From Zunongwangia mangrovi (GTDB lineage: Bacteria > Bacteroidota > Bacteroidia > Flavobacteriales > Flavobacteriaceae), in the NCBI RefSeq assembly GCF_900112105.1, contig NZ_FOKV01000001.1:620001-684000 (forward strand): 64,000 nt of DNA, in the 5' to 3' direction. Numbering within the stretch: the stretch's first letter is position 1; every line of letters begins with the position of its first letter. A program made the translations under genes and the position numbers. The notes under the pieces were generated by a model. That model ran no database searches and was not told the DNA's origin. It saw nothing but the letters and a program-made list of their open reading frames with translations. Below are positions 24,300 to 33,495 of the stretch, piece by piece.

Positions 24300-25334
24300 A
24301 TGAGCAAAGGCGTACTTTTAGTTAATCTGGGATCCCCCGATAGCACAGATCCAAAAGACGTAAAAAAATATCTTGGTGAATTTTTAATGGACGAGCGCGT
24401 AATCGATGTGCCTTACGTGTTCCGTTCGTTGTTAGTAAAAGGAATTATCCTGAATACCCGACCAAAAAAATCTGCCGAGGCTTACCAAAAAATCTGGTGG
24501 GAAGAAGGTTCGCCATTAATTGTTCTTTCTGAAAGATTACAGGAAAAAGTTGATAAAATGACCTCGGTGCCAATTGCTTTGGCTATGCGCTACGGAACGC
24601 CAAGTATCTACGATGGTTTAAAAGAACTTAGAGAAAAAGGAGTAGACGAAGTGTTGCTTTTCCCGTTGTATCCACAATTTGCAATGGCAACCACCGAAAC
24701 TATTTTGGTGCTGGCTGAACAGTTACGCCAAAAGCATTTCCCAGACATGAAGTTTACTTCGGTTCCGGCATTTTATAATCATCCAGATTATATTCGTGTT
24801 TTGGGAAATAGTATTCAGGAGCGATTACAAAATCTGGATTTTGAGCATTTATTGTTCTCCTATCACGGAGTTCCAGAGCGTCATATCAGGAAAAGTGATA
24901 TCACAAATTCGCATTGTAAGATCGATGGTAGTTGTTGCCAAACAGCATCTTCTGCACATCAATTTTGTTACCGTCACCAATGCTACGAAACCACAAGACT
25001 AGTAGCTGAATATTTAAATCTAAAAGAAGGAACTTACAGTGTAAGCTTTCAATCCAGATTAGGATTCGATCCATGGTTAAAACCATATACCGATAGAACG
25101 ATAGAGCGTTTTGGAAAACAAGGCATCAAAAAAATGGCCATTGTTACTCCGGCTTTTGTTTCAGACTGTTTAGAAACTCTGGAAGAAATTGCGATGGAAG
25201 GGCAAGAAATTTTTCATGAAGTCGGGGGAAAAGAATTTACCGTAGTTCCTTGCTTAAATGATCGTGAAGACTGGGTTAAAATGCTGTCTCGCTGGGTAGA
25301 CGAGTGGGCGCATCAAAAACCCGTTGAAGCATAA
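24300..25334 (+). CDS. hemH: Ferrochelatase
   Basis: A 344-residue enzyme that inserts ferrous iron into protoporphyrin IX. LLVNLGSPDS opens the protein, and the catalytic histidine is His189 in LFSYHGVPERH. A glutamate-rich block at TLEEIAMEGQEIF matches the metal side of the site. A cysteine-rich stretch (HCKIDGSCCQ, FCYRHQCYE, about 207-229) lies in the middle. Its stop overlaps the MATE gene start by one base. It has its own promoter and is transcribed away from hemA. Confidence 0.95.
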   Translation: MSKGVLLVNLGSPDSTDPKDVKKYLGEFLMDERVIDVPYVFRSLLVKGIILNTRPKKSAEAYQKIWWEEGSPLIVLSERLQEKVDKMTSVPIALAMRYGTPSIYDGLKELREKGVDEVLLFPLYPQFAMATTETILVLAEQLRQKHFPDMKFTSVPAFYNHPDYIRVLGNSIQERLQNLDFEHLLFSYHGVPERHIRKSDITNSHCKIDGSCCQTASSAHQFCYRHQCYETTRLVAEYLNLKEGTYSVSFQSRLGFDPWLKPYTDRTIERFGKQGIKKMAIVTPAFVSDCLETLEEIAMEGQEIFHEVGGKEFTVVPCLNDREDWVKMLSRWVDEWAHQKPVEA

Positions 25335-26683
25335 TGGCAAAAGTAAGCTCTGAAGCGCTTGGAAATGAATCCATAGGTAAACTTTTAATTCGGCAGGCAC
25401 TACCCGCATCTGTTGGAATTTTGGTGATGTCGCTAAATATCCTGGTAGATACCATTTTTGTGGGAAACTGGATTGGTTCTACTGCGATAGCCGCAATTAA
25501 TGTGGTTTTACCTATTTCATTTTTTATTGCTGCTTTGGGGATGAGTATCGGGATTGGAGGTTCTTCAATCATCTCCCGTGCACTTGGTGCAGATAACGAT
25601 AAAAAAGCACGTAAAACCTTTGGTAATCAAATTACACTAACACTTTTGTTATGTGTTAGTTTGGTGATTTTGGGCCTTACTTTTATCAATGAGCTTATTC
25701 CTGCTTTTGGTGGGAAAGGTGATATTTTTGAACCTGCAAAGATCTATTACCGCATTGTTCTGTACGGAGTGCCAATTTTGGCGCTTAACATGATGGGCAA
25801 TAATGTAATTAGAGCTGAAGGAAAACCAAATTTCGCCATGATCTCGATGATTATTCCTTCCGTAGGAAATATTATAGGCGATTATCTTTTTATAAATGTA
25901 ATGGATCTTGGAATGTATGGCGCTGCCTGGGCAACTACAGGATCTTATATGGTTTGTTTCCTGTATATTTTCTGGTTTTTTGTCTTCTCTGGTAAATCTG
26001 AGTTAAAGATCGATTTTAGTCATTTTAGGCTAGATTTTCCTATTCTTCGTGAGATTGGTTCTCTGGGATTTGTAACGCTTGCACGACAGGCGGTGGTGAG
26101 TATTATTTATTTACTAATGAATAATATTCTTTTTGATCTGGCTGGTGAAGACGGAGTTGCTGTTTATGCGATCATTGGTAGAATGCTGATGTTTGCTTTA
26201 TTTCCGGTTTTGGGAATTACACAGGGATTTTTACCAATTGCCGGCTATAATTACGGTGCTCAAAAGTATGGCAGAGTCCGCAGTTCTATCAATAGAGCGA
26301 TCCTATATGCTTGTTTAATGGGGTGCGTGGTTTTTGGTTTAATCATGGGGTTTTCAAAAGAAATCGCCATGATCTTTACCCAAAATGAAGCTATTATCGA
26401 GCGTACACCTGGTGCTATGCGTTGGGTTTTTGCAGCAACGCCAATTATCGCCTTACAACTTATTGGCGCGGCATATTTTCAGGCGATAGGAAAAGCAGTT
26501 CCGGCTTTATTATTAACGCTTTCCAGACAGGGATTTTTCTTTATTCCGCTTATTTTAATTTTACCGAATTACTACGGAGAATTAGGTGTTTGGATAAGTT
26601 TCCCGATTGCCGATGTGCTTTCAACCATTGTAACGGGTTATTTTGTAAATCGTGAAATCAGGCATAATTTAAAACACGATTAA
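25334..26683 (+). CDS. MATE family efflux transporter
   Basis: A 449-residue membrane protein with about 12 helices in two related halves. The N-terminal half has LPASVGILVMSLNILVDTIFVG and GIGGSSIISRALGADN, and the second half GFLPIAGYNYGAQKYGR, all typical of the MATE family. These proteins export drugs or metabolites in exchange for sodium or protons. Translational coupling to hemH (TAATG overlap) and the following hemJ suggest it might protect against porphyrin build-up, which is inference only. Confidence 0.9.
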   Translation: MAKVSSEALGNESIGKLLIRQALPASVGILVMSLNILVDTIFVGNWIGSTAIAAINVVLPISFFIAALGMSIGIGGSSIISRALGADNDKKARKTFGNQITLTLLLCVSLVILGLTFINELIPAFGGKGDIFEPAKIYYRIVLYGVPILALNMMGNNVIRAEGKPNFAMISMIIPSVGNIIGDYLFINVMDLGMYGAAWATTGSYMVCFLYIFWFFVFSGKSELKIDFSHFRLDFPILREIGSLGFVTLARQAVVSIIYLLMNNILFDLAGEDGVAVYAIIGRMLMFALFPVLGITQGFLPIAGYNYGAQKYGRVRSSINRAILYACLMGCVVFGLIMGFSKEIAMIFTQNEAIIERTPGAMRWVFAATPIIALQLIGAAYFQAIGKAVPALLLTLSRQGFFFIPLILILPNYYGELGVWISFPIADVLSTIVTGYFVNREIRHNLKHD

Positions 26684-26720
26684 TAGAAAAGCTTTTAATT
26701 TGTATCCTAAATAGCAGCCT

Positions 26721-27269
26721 TTGGAATATTATAATTACATAAAATCGCTTCATCTTATTTTTGTGATCACCTGGTTTGCCGGGCTTTTTTATATTCCGCG
26801 ATTGTTTGTATACCAGATTGAAGCTTTTGATAAACCCGAACCCGATAAGTCGATTTTAGGAACACAGCTAAAACTTATGGCTAAGCGTTTATGGTTTATT
26901 ATTACCTGGCCATCGGCAATCCTAGCAACTTTATTCGCAATAATCTTATTGATCATGCAGCCCGTTTGGTTGCAACAGGGATGGATGCATGTAAAGCTTG
27001 GTTTTGTGATTTTGCTAATTGCTTATCATTTAAAAACGCATCATATTTTTAAACAACTTCAGGTTGATAAAGTAAAATATACTTCAGGACAAATGCGTCT
27101 TTGGAACGAAGGTTCTACTGTGATCTTGTTTTCGGTAATATTTCTGGTAATTGTTAGAAATGCGCTGAATTGGATCTACGGAGTAATAGGAATTTTTGCA
27201 TTGGGAATTCTACTAATGCTCGGAATCAAATTATATAAAAAGATACGCTCTAAAAACCCCAATGCGTAA
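26721..27269 (+). CDS. hemJ: Protoporphyrinogen oxidase HemJ (TTG start)
   Basis: A 182-residue membrane protein with four to five helices. SLHLIFVITWFAGLFYIPRL (with His11), WMHVKLGFV and QMRLWNEGST are the conserved blocks of HemJ, the non-HemG/HemY enzyme that oxidises protoporphyrinogen IX to protoporphyrin IX. The frame has a stop at 26712 and no ATG before the conserved start, so TTG at 26721 is the start codon. It lies 37 bases after the MATE gene and completes the route to haem together with hemH. Confidence 0.9.
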   Translation: MEYYNYIKSLHLIFVITWFAGLFYIPRLFVYQIEAFDKPEPDKSILGTQLKLMAKRLWFIITWPSAILATLFAIILLIMQPVWLQQGWMHVKLGFVILLIAYHLKTHHIFKQLQVDKVKYTSGQMRLWNEGSTVILFSVIFLVIVRNALNWIYGVIGIFALGILLMLGIKLYKKIRSKNPNA

Positions 27270-27368
27270 TTGGTGTGATAATTGATTCTTTTCTGAAAAA
27301 ATAATTTAGTCTGAAATCATCGAATATCAACCCAATGATTTTGATTAATTTGAGGTAACTGGCAATTT

Positions 27369-28823
27369 ATGAAGCTTTTAAAATTATCCTTACGTACGCG
27401 TATCTTTATTTCCATGATCCTTCTGGTGTTGGGAGCTTCTATTTTGATCGCCGGTGTCACCGTTTACCAATATAAAGAAGAAGCTGAGGCTTATCACCGT
27501 GAACGACTGGAACGAAAAGAAACAGCAATACGTGAGAATATCAACTTTGTGCTGGCCAGTACTACCTACATGGTAAATACTGAAAATATTCCTTCCATTT
27601 TTAAACAAAATCAAAAGATCTACGAGATGTCTCAGGTGCATGAGATGCAGATCAATATTTATGATCTTGAAGGAAGTTTATTGATAAGTTCTAAAGAGAA
27701 TTTTTTTAAAGACACTACAGATTACCAGATCGATAAACCGATTTTAGCCAAATTAGATGCTTCTTCTAATCGGCGATATTTATTGAAAGGAGAAACGAAT
27801 GGCGAGAAATTTCAGTCGTCTTACACTTATATTACAGATCAGCGTTTTAAACCTTTGGCGATCTTGTATTTGCCCTATCTTCAGGATGATAGTGTATTAA
27901 ATCGAGACCTTAACGATTTCTTGATGCGTCTTGGTGAAGTGTATCTTTTTATGCTGGCTTTGGCCATTATTTTGTCTTATTTCCTTTCAAAATATATCAC
28001 GAAATCTTTAAAGATAATTTCAGAAAAGATCAATCAAACACGTTTAGATAAGCGAAACCAAAAGATCGAGCTCAGTAATGCTTCTGAAGAGATCTATGCA
28101 TTAATTTCAGCATATAATTCTATGATCGACGAGCTGGAAGAAAGTGCCGTAAAACTGGCCACCAGTGAACGAGAACAGGCATGGAGAGAAATGGCAAAGC
28201 AAGTAGCACATGAAATTAAAAATCCGCTTACGCCAATGCGATTAAGTGTGCAGAGTTTTGAGCGTAGATTCGATCGCCATGATCCCGAAATTGAACATAA
28301 AGTCAATGAATTTTGTGACACCTTGATCAACCAAATCGATACGATGAGTTCGATCGCTTCAGCATTTTCAAACTTTGCAAAAATGCCTGCGCAGCAAAAC
28401 GAAACCTTAAATGTGCCTAAGATCACCAAACTGGCGCTTGATATTTTCAACGAAAATTATATTGTCTTTAATTCAGAAAAAGAAGAAATTTTAGCCAAAT
28501 TCGATCGTACGCAACTCATCCGCGTAGTGACCAATCTGGTGAAAAATGCTATCCAGGCGATGGATGAAACCGAAGATCCAAAGATCGTGGTGAGCATCGA
28601 CGAAGAGCCGGATAATGTATGTATTAGTGTTTGTGATAACGGGCAGGGAATTACAGAAGAAAATCGCGAAAAGATTTTTGAGCCTAAATTTACTACCAAA
28701 AGCAGCGGAATGGGATTGGGGCTTGCCATGGTTAAAAACATCGTAGAAACTTATAAAGGAAGTATAAATTTTACTTCAAAACCAGGCAAAGGAACTATCT
28801 TTAAAGTCCGTTTTCCTAAATAA
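27369..28823 (+). CDS. Membrane sensor histidine kinase (NtrY-like)
   Basis: A 484-residue kinase: membrane segments at about 11-33 and 191-208 enclosing a periplasmic sensor, a HAMP-like linker (208-262), a HisKA domain with the phosphorylated His281 in KQVAHEIKNPLTPMRLSV, and an HATPase domain with NLVKNAIQAM, DNGQGI and GMGLGLAMV. The NP-L-TPM form of the H-box is like NtrY kinases. No response regulator is next to it, so its partner is elsewhere. Signal unknown. Confidence 0.9.
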   Translation: MKLLKLSLRTRIFISMILLVLGASILIAGVTVYQYKEEAEAYHRERLERKETAIRENINFVLASTTYMVNTENIPSIFKQNQKIYEMSQVHEMQINIYDLEGSLLISSKENFFKDTTDYQIDKPILAKLDASSNRRYLLKGETNGEKFQSSYTYITDQRFKPLAILYLPYLQDDSVLNRDLNDFLMRLGEVYLFMLALAIILSYFLSKYITKSLKIISEKINQTRLDKRNQKIELSNASEEIYALISAYNSMIDELEESAVKLATSEREQAWREMAKQVAHEIKNPLTPMRLSVQSFERRFDRHDPEIEHKVNEFCDTLINQIDTMSSIASAFSNFAKMPAQQNETLNVPKITKLALDIFNENYIVFNSEKEEILAKFDRTQLIRVVTNLVKNAIQAMDETEDPKIVVSIDEEPDNVCISVCDNGQGITEENREKIFEPKFTTKSSGMGLGLAMVKNIVETYKGSINFTSKPGKGTIFKVRFPK

Positions 28824-28896
28824 CATAATTTTTGGTGTTTGGGAAGACAGGTTCAAAATGCTACCTTTAATAAAAAATTGAATAGATCATAATTAG

Positions 28897-29037
28897 GTGT
28901 GGTCACCCTGAACTTGATTCAGGGTCTCATCACAATAGTTCGGTTTTCAATACAGTATGAGATTCCGGATCAAGCCCGCCTGCCGGACGGACAGGTCCGG
29001 AATGACGAACACAACCAATTATTACAAATTACGGACA
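28897..29037 (+). repeat. CCCTGAA/TCCGGA dyad repeat, copy 1
   Basis: The element has a hairpin CCCTGAA...TTCAGGG (28906-28924), then a long dyad from GATTCCGGATC to TCCGGAATGACG (about 28961-29006), then an A/T-rich tail. A second copy with the same order is at 60597-60766. The first 40 bases of the two copies differ at about one position. Both lie in plus-strand spacers just upstream of another gene. Confidence 0.85.
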
Positions 29038-29060
29038 ATCAAAAATAAAAAACCAACACG

Positions 29061-29843
29061 ATGAGTTACCAAAATATTTTAGTTGAAGAAGAGAATGAGA
29101 TCCTTTACATTACTATCGATCGTCCTTCTAAACTTAATGCTTTAAATAAAGACACGATACAAGAACTTCACGAAGCTTTTTCTGAAGCTAAAGATGATGA
29201 AGATGTAAAATTGATTATTTTAACCGGAAGTGGTGAAAAGGCGTTTGTTGCCGGTGCCGATATTAGCGAGTTTGCCGACTTTTCTCCGGAAGAAGGAAAG
29301 CAGTTAGCAGCGGAAGGTCAGGCGAAATTGTTTGATTTTGTGGCAAATTTTCCAAAACCGGTAATTGCAGCGGTGAATGGATTTGCATTAGGCGGCGGAT
29401 TGGAATTAGCGATGGCAGCACATTTTAGAGTAGCTTCTGAAAATGCTAAAATGGGATTGCCTGAAGTTTCTTTGGGCGTAATTCCTGGTTATGGCGGTAC
29501 ACAGCGGTTGACGCAAATCGTAGGTAAAGGTCGCGCTATGGAAATGATCATGACGGCCGGAATGATCGATGCTAATCAGGCTTTGCAATATAATTTAGTA
29601 AACCATGTAACCACCCAGGAAGAGCTTTTAGAATTTACTGAAAAGCTAGCCGGGAAGATCCTTAAAAATTCTTTGGTTGCTATTGAAGGAGCGATAAAAG
29701 CGATTAATGCGAGCTATGAAAAAGGCGTTAATGGATTTGAGGTTGAAATCAACGAATTTGGAAATGCTTTTGGAACCGAAGATTTTAAAGAAGGAACTTC
29801 AGCTTTCTTGAATAAACGAAAAGCAGAATTTCCCGGAAAATAG
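29061..29843 (+). CDS. Enoyl-CoA hydratase/isomerase (crotonase family)
   Basis: A 260-residue crotonase. The oxyanion-hole and active-site blocks are KAFVAGADISEFA (about 64-76), GFALGGGLELAMAAHFRVA (about 105-123) with the first catalytic Glu, and GLPEVSLGVIPGYGGTQRL with the second. It hydrates crotonyl-CoA-like substrates in beta-oxidation or butyrate-type metabolism. Length is typical. It is single, preceded by the dyad repeat. Confidence 0.92.
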   Translation: MSYQNILVEEENEILYITIDRPSKLNALNKDTIQELHEAFSEAKDDEDVKLIILTGSGEKAFVAGADISEFADFSPEEGKQLAAEGQAKLFDFVANFPKPVIAAVNGFALGGGLELAMAAHFRVASENAKMGLPEVSLGVIPGYGGTQRLTQIVGKGRAMEMIMTAGMIDANQALQYNLVNHVTTQEELLEFTEKLAGKILKNSLVAIEGAIKAINASYEKGVNGFEVEINEFGNAFGTEDFKEGTSAFLNKRKAEFPGK

Positions 29844-30011
29844 AAACTGACCCTTATCGACAAATTTGGATTTACGCGATAATAGAGATTGAATAATTCG
29901 AGCCTTGCCTCGATATAAAATACATCATCAAAAAGTGCCTCATGGATTTATCTTGAGGTATTTATTTTGGAAATAAATTAGGATAATTTCCTCATAAGTG
30001 GAAAAATTCCA

Positions 30012-30019
30012 TAATTTTG
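30012..30019 (+). promoter_or_regulatory. Candidate -7 element five bases before the radical SAM start
   Basis: TAATTTTG fits TAnnTTTG and ends four bases before the ATG at 30024. If it is used, the transcript would begin at or very near the start codon and be leaderless. No clear -33 element is seen. Confidence 0.3.
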
Positions 30020-30023
30020 TGAA

Positions 30024-31100
30024 ATGTCCAAATCTCAAGAGTATATAAAAGGTAGAGGAGCACAGAGCAATGTTCCTAATCGATTTGATGCAAATAGCCA
30101 CGAGTTTAGAGATGACTTTTTGAATTATTGCGCTGCAGAAGGTGATGATTTTCAAGAAAGCAAAACCACCATCATCGACACCTTTCCTAAAACCATTGTA
30201 AATAAAGTTGAAAGTCCCGATGTTGGAATGAGCTATTCTTTAAATCCGTATCAGGGTTGTGAGCATGGATGTATTTATTGCTACGCCCGGAATTCTCACG
30301 AATATTGGGGTTTTAGTCCAGGGTTGGATTTCGAACAGAAAATTTTGGTAAAGCAAAATGCGGTTGAGTTATTAGAAAAGAAACTCCGCAGTAAAAAATG
30401 GCAGGCAGCGCCGATCGTTTTATCGGGAAATACAGACTGCTATCAGCCGGTAGAAAAGCAACTGGAAATTACCAGAAAATTGCTTCAGACATTTTTGAAA
30501 TATCGGCACCCGGTGGGTATTATTACCAAAAATTCCCTGGTGCTTCGGGATCTTGATATTTTAGAAGAATTGCATAAAGACCGATTAGTTCACGTAAATA
30601 TTTCGATCACCAGTTTAAAGGAAGAAACACGAAGAATTTTAGAACCGCGTACAGCAAGTATCAAAAAACGACTGGAAACTGTCGAGAAACTTTCAGCAAA
30701 AGGAATTCCTGTAAATGTGATGATGGCACCAATAATCCCGTCAGTTAATAGTCACGAAATTATGCCCCTGGTTAAAGAAATTGCGAATAGAGGAGCGCTT
30801 AGTGTTGGATATACGATCGTAAGATTGAACGGTGCTATTGGTACGATCTTTACCGATTGGATCAATAAAACCATGCCTGATAGAGCTAGTAAGGTGCTTC
30901 ATCAAATTGAAAGTGTTCACGGCGGAAGTTTAAACGATAGCCGATTTGGAACCCGAATGAAAGGAGAAGGAGAATTCGCAGACCAGGTAAAGCAACAGTT
31001 TAAAATTGCTAGAAATTTATACCTGAAAGATCGTGAGCGGCCGACATTGAACTGTGGTTTACACGAGATTTACAAAGACGGGCAGATGAAGTTGTTTTAA
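30024..31100 (+). CDS. PA0069-type radical SAM protein
   Basis: A 358-residue protein with the cluster motif GCEHGCIYCYAR (Cys79, Cys83, Cys86; C-x3-C-x2-C). The layout, with QGAQSN-like start, YSLNPYQGCEHGC and the later LEPRTASIKKRLETV and IIPSVN segments, matches the family of radical SAM proteins related to spore photoproduct lyase (PA0069/Rv2578c). No substrate is established for this branch. The C-terminus has a single Cys at NCGLHEIYKDGQ. It is not in an obvious operon. Confidence 0.88.
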   Translation: MSKSQEYIKGRGAQSNVPNRFDANSHEFRDDFLNYCAAEGDDFQESKTTIIDTFPKTIVNKVESPDVGMSYSLNPYQGCEHGCIYCYARNSHEYWGFSPGLDFEQKILVKQNAVELLEKKLRSKKWQAAPIVLSGNTDCYQPVEKQLEITRKLLQTFLKYRHPVGIITKNSLVLRDLDILEELHKDRLVHVNISITSLKEETRRILEPRTASIKKRLETVEKLSAKGIPVNVMMAPIIPSVNSHEIMPLVKEIANRGALSVGYTIVRLNGAIGTIFTDWINKTMPDRASKVLHQIESVHGGSLNDSRFGTRMKGEGEFADQVKQQFKIARNLYLKDRERPTLNCGLHEIYKDGQMKLF

Positions 31101-31184
31101 TAATGCGCTGAAAATATTTTAATTAGAGTTTCGTTATTTATTGGAAAGCCTTTTCATTCAGACTTAAACCATCAATCAAAAATT

Positions 31185-32465
31185 ATGAAACTCAATTCCT
31201 TTGGCGAAGAATTGCTGAAATATGTAATTCTGTTTTTCTTTATTTATTCGGTTCTTTATATTTTTCCTTTTCCGCTAAACTCATTTACTCCTCTGTATTT
31301 TTTTGAAAGGATATTTCATCAAAATACTTGGCATGTTATAGTTCCATGGTTCGCTGAGACTTTTCTGAATAATCCAGATGCTTATCATGTTCAAAATACA
31401 GGGAGTGGAGACACCTTGTACGACTTTGTGAGATGTTTATTGATCGGGATTCTAAGTTTTATACTTTGTACAGTGATTTTCTTACTCTTCCGAAGAAAAA
31501 TAAATTCGAATAAACTCATTTATATAGGAGGACAATACATACGTTATTACCTAATATTTGTATTGTTAACTTACGGAATCATTAAAGTCTTTAAACTTCA
31601 GTTTGGAGAGCCATATTTAATAAGGCTTGTAACTCCTTTTGGCGAAATGTCACCAATGGGACTGGCCTGGAATTATATGGGGTTTTCTAAAACCTACACC
31701 GTATTTGCAGGCTGGTCTGAAACTATTGCTGCTATTCTGCTTATATTCAAACGAACCAGAACATTAGGTGCCGTTTTGAGTTTTGGGGTGATGTTAAATG
31801 TTTTTATGATGAATATTTCTTATGATATTCCTGTAAAACAATTTTCATTGCATTTATGTGTTTTTTCAGCCTTCTTGATTTTGATAGACGGCAAAAGATT
31901 ACTGAATGTTTTTATCCTTAATCGTGATGTTTCTAAAATCGAATATGTAAAACCATTTTCGAAAAAATGGAAAAATTATACGCTTCAAATTGCTAAGTTT
32001 TTATTCATCATTGTGTTTGTTGTTTTAAAACTGATTTCTACAATACGTAGACAAGATATGTATGGTGACCTTGGTCCTAAACATGAGTTATACGGAATTT
32101 ATGAATTAAATGAATTTCAGCTGAATCATATAAAAAGACCGGCTCGATTAGATGATAGTTTGCAATTTAAGCGACTTATTTTTGATCGGCCAGAGCTTGT
32201 GTATCTTCAAAAAATGAATGATGAAGGTGTTTATTACGTGGCAGAAACAGATACTGTTGCCCAAAAAATCTATTTAAAGGAACGTGATTCTAGTAAAGTT
32301 GGGTTTTTTGATTACAAAATGAAACCGGAATCGAATATTTATGAGTTTGAAGGTATTTTTAAAGGTGATAGTATCTATTTTAAAACCGAAAGAAAAGGCC
32401 GTGAAGATTTCTTGCTGAACAACAGAGGTTTTCATTGGATCTCTAAGTATCCTTTTAATCGATAA
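31185..32465 (+). CDS. Multi-pass membrane protein, DoxX-like
   Basis: A 426-residue protein. The first 300 residues hold about seven membrane segments (for example 12-32, 85-108, 118-137, 215-235, 265-285), with RYYLIFVLLTYGIIKVFKLQF and GWSETIAAILLIFKRTRTLGA recalling the DoxX/terpene-like membrane fold. The last 130 residues form a soluble beta-rich tail. I do not know its function. It is alone on the plus strand and is followed by repeat arrays. Confidence 0.7.
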   Translation: MKLNSFGEELLKYVILFFFIYSVLYIFPFPLNSFTPLYFFERIFHQNTWHVIVPWFAETFLNNPDAYHVQNTGSGDTLYDFVRCLLIGILSFILCTVIFLLFRRKINSNKLIYIGGQYIRYYLIFVLLTYGIIKVFKLQFGEPYLIRLVTPFGEMSPMGLAWNYMGFSKTYTVFAGWSETIAAILLIFKRTRTLGAVLSFGVMLNVFMMNISYDIPVKQFSLHLCVFSAFLILIDGKRLLNVFILNRDVSKIEYVKPFSKKWKNYTLQIAKFLFIIVFVVLKLISTIRRQDMYGDLGPKHELYGIYELNEFQLNHIKRPARLDDSLQFKRLIFDRPELVYLQKMNDEGVYYVAETDTVAQKIYLKERDSSKVGFFDYKMKPESNIYEFEGIFKGDSIYFKTERKGREDFLLNNRGFHWISKYPFNR

Positions 32466-32614
32466 GTCTATTTTTTCAAAATTGTAGTTTTTTTTAGATA
32501 GATTTTTTAGTGTTTTTGATATGTTGAAGTTTAAACTTTAGCAGGGATTTAGCGAATTCTGGTTTCAGGAGTTTTAATTTTAGAGACAAGATAATTTGAA
32601 GATTTGCTAAATTA

Positions 32615-32701
32615 TTTTGAATTCTAAATGCTGAATTTTGAATAAACCGATAGCTGATAGCTTAAGGCTGAAAGCTCAACCGAAAACTGTAAACTAAAAC
32701 A
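32615..32701 (+). repeat. 7-bp-phased arrays before the Fpg-type gene
   Basis: Four heptads of TTTTGAA/TTCTAAA type (32615-32642) and, after a three-base phase shift, GCTGATA, GCTTAAG-type heptads (32653-32680) that pass into CGAAAAC/TGTAAAC words reaching almost to the start codon at 32707. The order GCT words then CTGTAAAC words is the same as beside hemF. Confidence 0.6.
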
Positions 32702-32706
32702 AAACC

Positions 32707-33495
32707 ATGCCCGAACTTCCTGAAGTTGCTTACCAGAAAAAATATGCAGATGCGACAATTCTACATAAAAAGATAGTTGCTGTTGAAACCGGAGATAAAA
32801 AGATCTATCAATCGCCGAAATCTGACTTTGAAAAGCATCTTAAAAACAACGAATTTGAGTCTACAACTCGGCTGGGAAAATATTTATTTCTGAAACTAAA
32901 GAAAAACGGAGTGCTGGTGATGCATTTTGGAATGACCGGAAAACTAGATTTTTATCAGCATGATGAAACACCAAAATACACGAAATTAAAACTGATTTTT
33001 GAAGATGATTCTAAGCTTGCGTTTACTTGTCCGCGTAAATTCGCAAAACTATATCTAGCTGAAAGTGTTGATGCATTTCAGGAATCTCACAATCTTGGCG
33101 TAGATGCTTTAGCAATTTCTGAAAAACAGTTTTTAGACATCTGTGATGGTAGAAGCGGTACGATTAAAGGCTTGTTGATGAATCAAAGTTTAATTGCCGG
33201 GATAGGAAATATGTATGCCGATGAGGTTTTATTTCAAACTAAAATTCATCCTAAAAATAAGGTAAATAATTTAAGCCAAAAACAACTAAAATCGATTTTC
33301 GATAAAATAGGGGATGTTTTAGAAGTGGTAAAAGAAGCCAGAATCGAAGGAAAACGAGTTCCTGAATCTTACTTAACCCGATTAAGAAAAGAAGGCGAAG
33401 GCGCCGATTGCCCACGAAATAACGGTAAGATCGAACAAACAAAAGTTTCTGGAAGAACCACTTATTTCTGTCCGGTTTGTCAGGGGGAGGTTTAA
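32707..33495 (+). CDS. Fpg/Nei family DNA glycosylase with altered zinc finger
   Basis: A 262-residue base-excision glycosylase. The N-terminus PELPEV supplies the catalytic Pro2 and Glu3, MHFGMTGKL carries the conserved lysine loop, and NQSLIAGIGNMYADEVLF is the helix-two-turn-helix. The C-terminal finger has Cys235, Cys255 and Cys258, but the position expected for the second cysteine is Asn238 (CPRN). The intercalating Arg250 is kept. It probably removes oxidised bases; zinc binding may be weakened or use another ligand. The 3' end meets a convergent gene. Confidence 0.88.
   Translation: MPELPEVAYQKKYADATILHKKIVAVETGDKKIYQSPKSDFEKHLKNNEFESTTRLGKYLFLKLKKNGVLVMHFGMTGKLDFYQHDETPKYTKLKLIFEDDSKLAFTCPRKFAKLYLAESVDAFQESHNLGVDALAISEKQFLDICDGRSGTIKGLLMNQSLIAGIGNMYADEVLFQTKIHPKNKVNNLSQKQLKSIFDKIGDVLEVVKEARIEGKRVPESYLTRLRKEGEGADCPRNNGKIEQTKVSGRTTYFCPVCQGEV

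Noticed and set aside
28094-28450. 118-codon minus-strand ORF inside the histidine kinase
   Set aside because: Antisense shadow over the HisKA region; no domain.
28897-29037. Classical insertion sequence
   Set aside because: No transposase frame and no target-site duplication is seen; it is a short dyad repeat.
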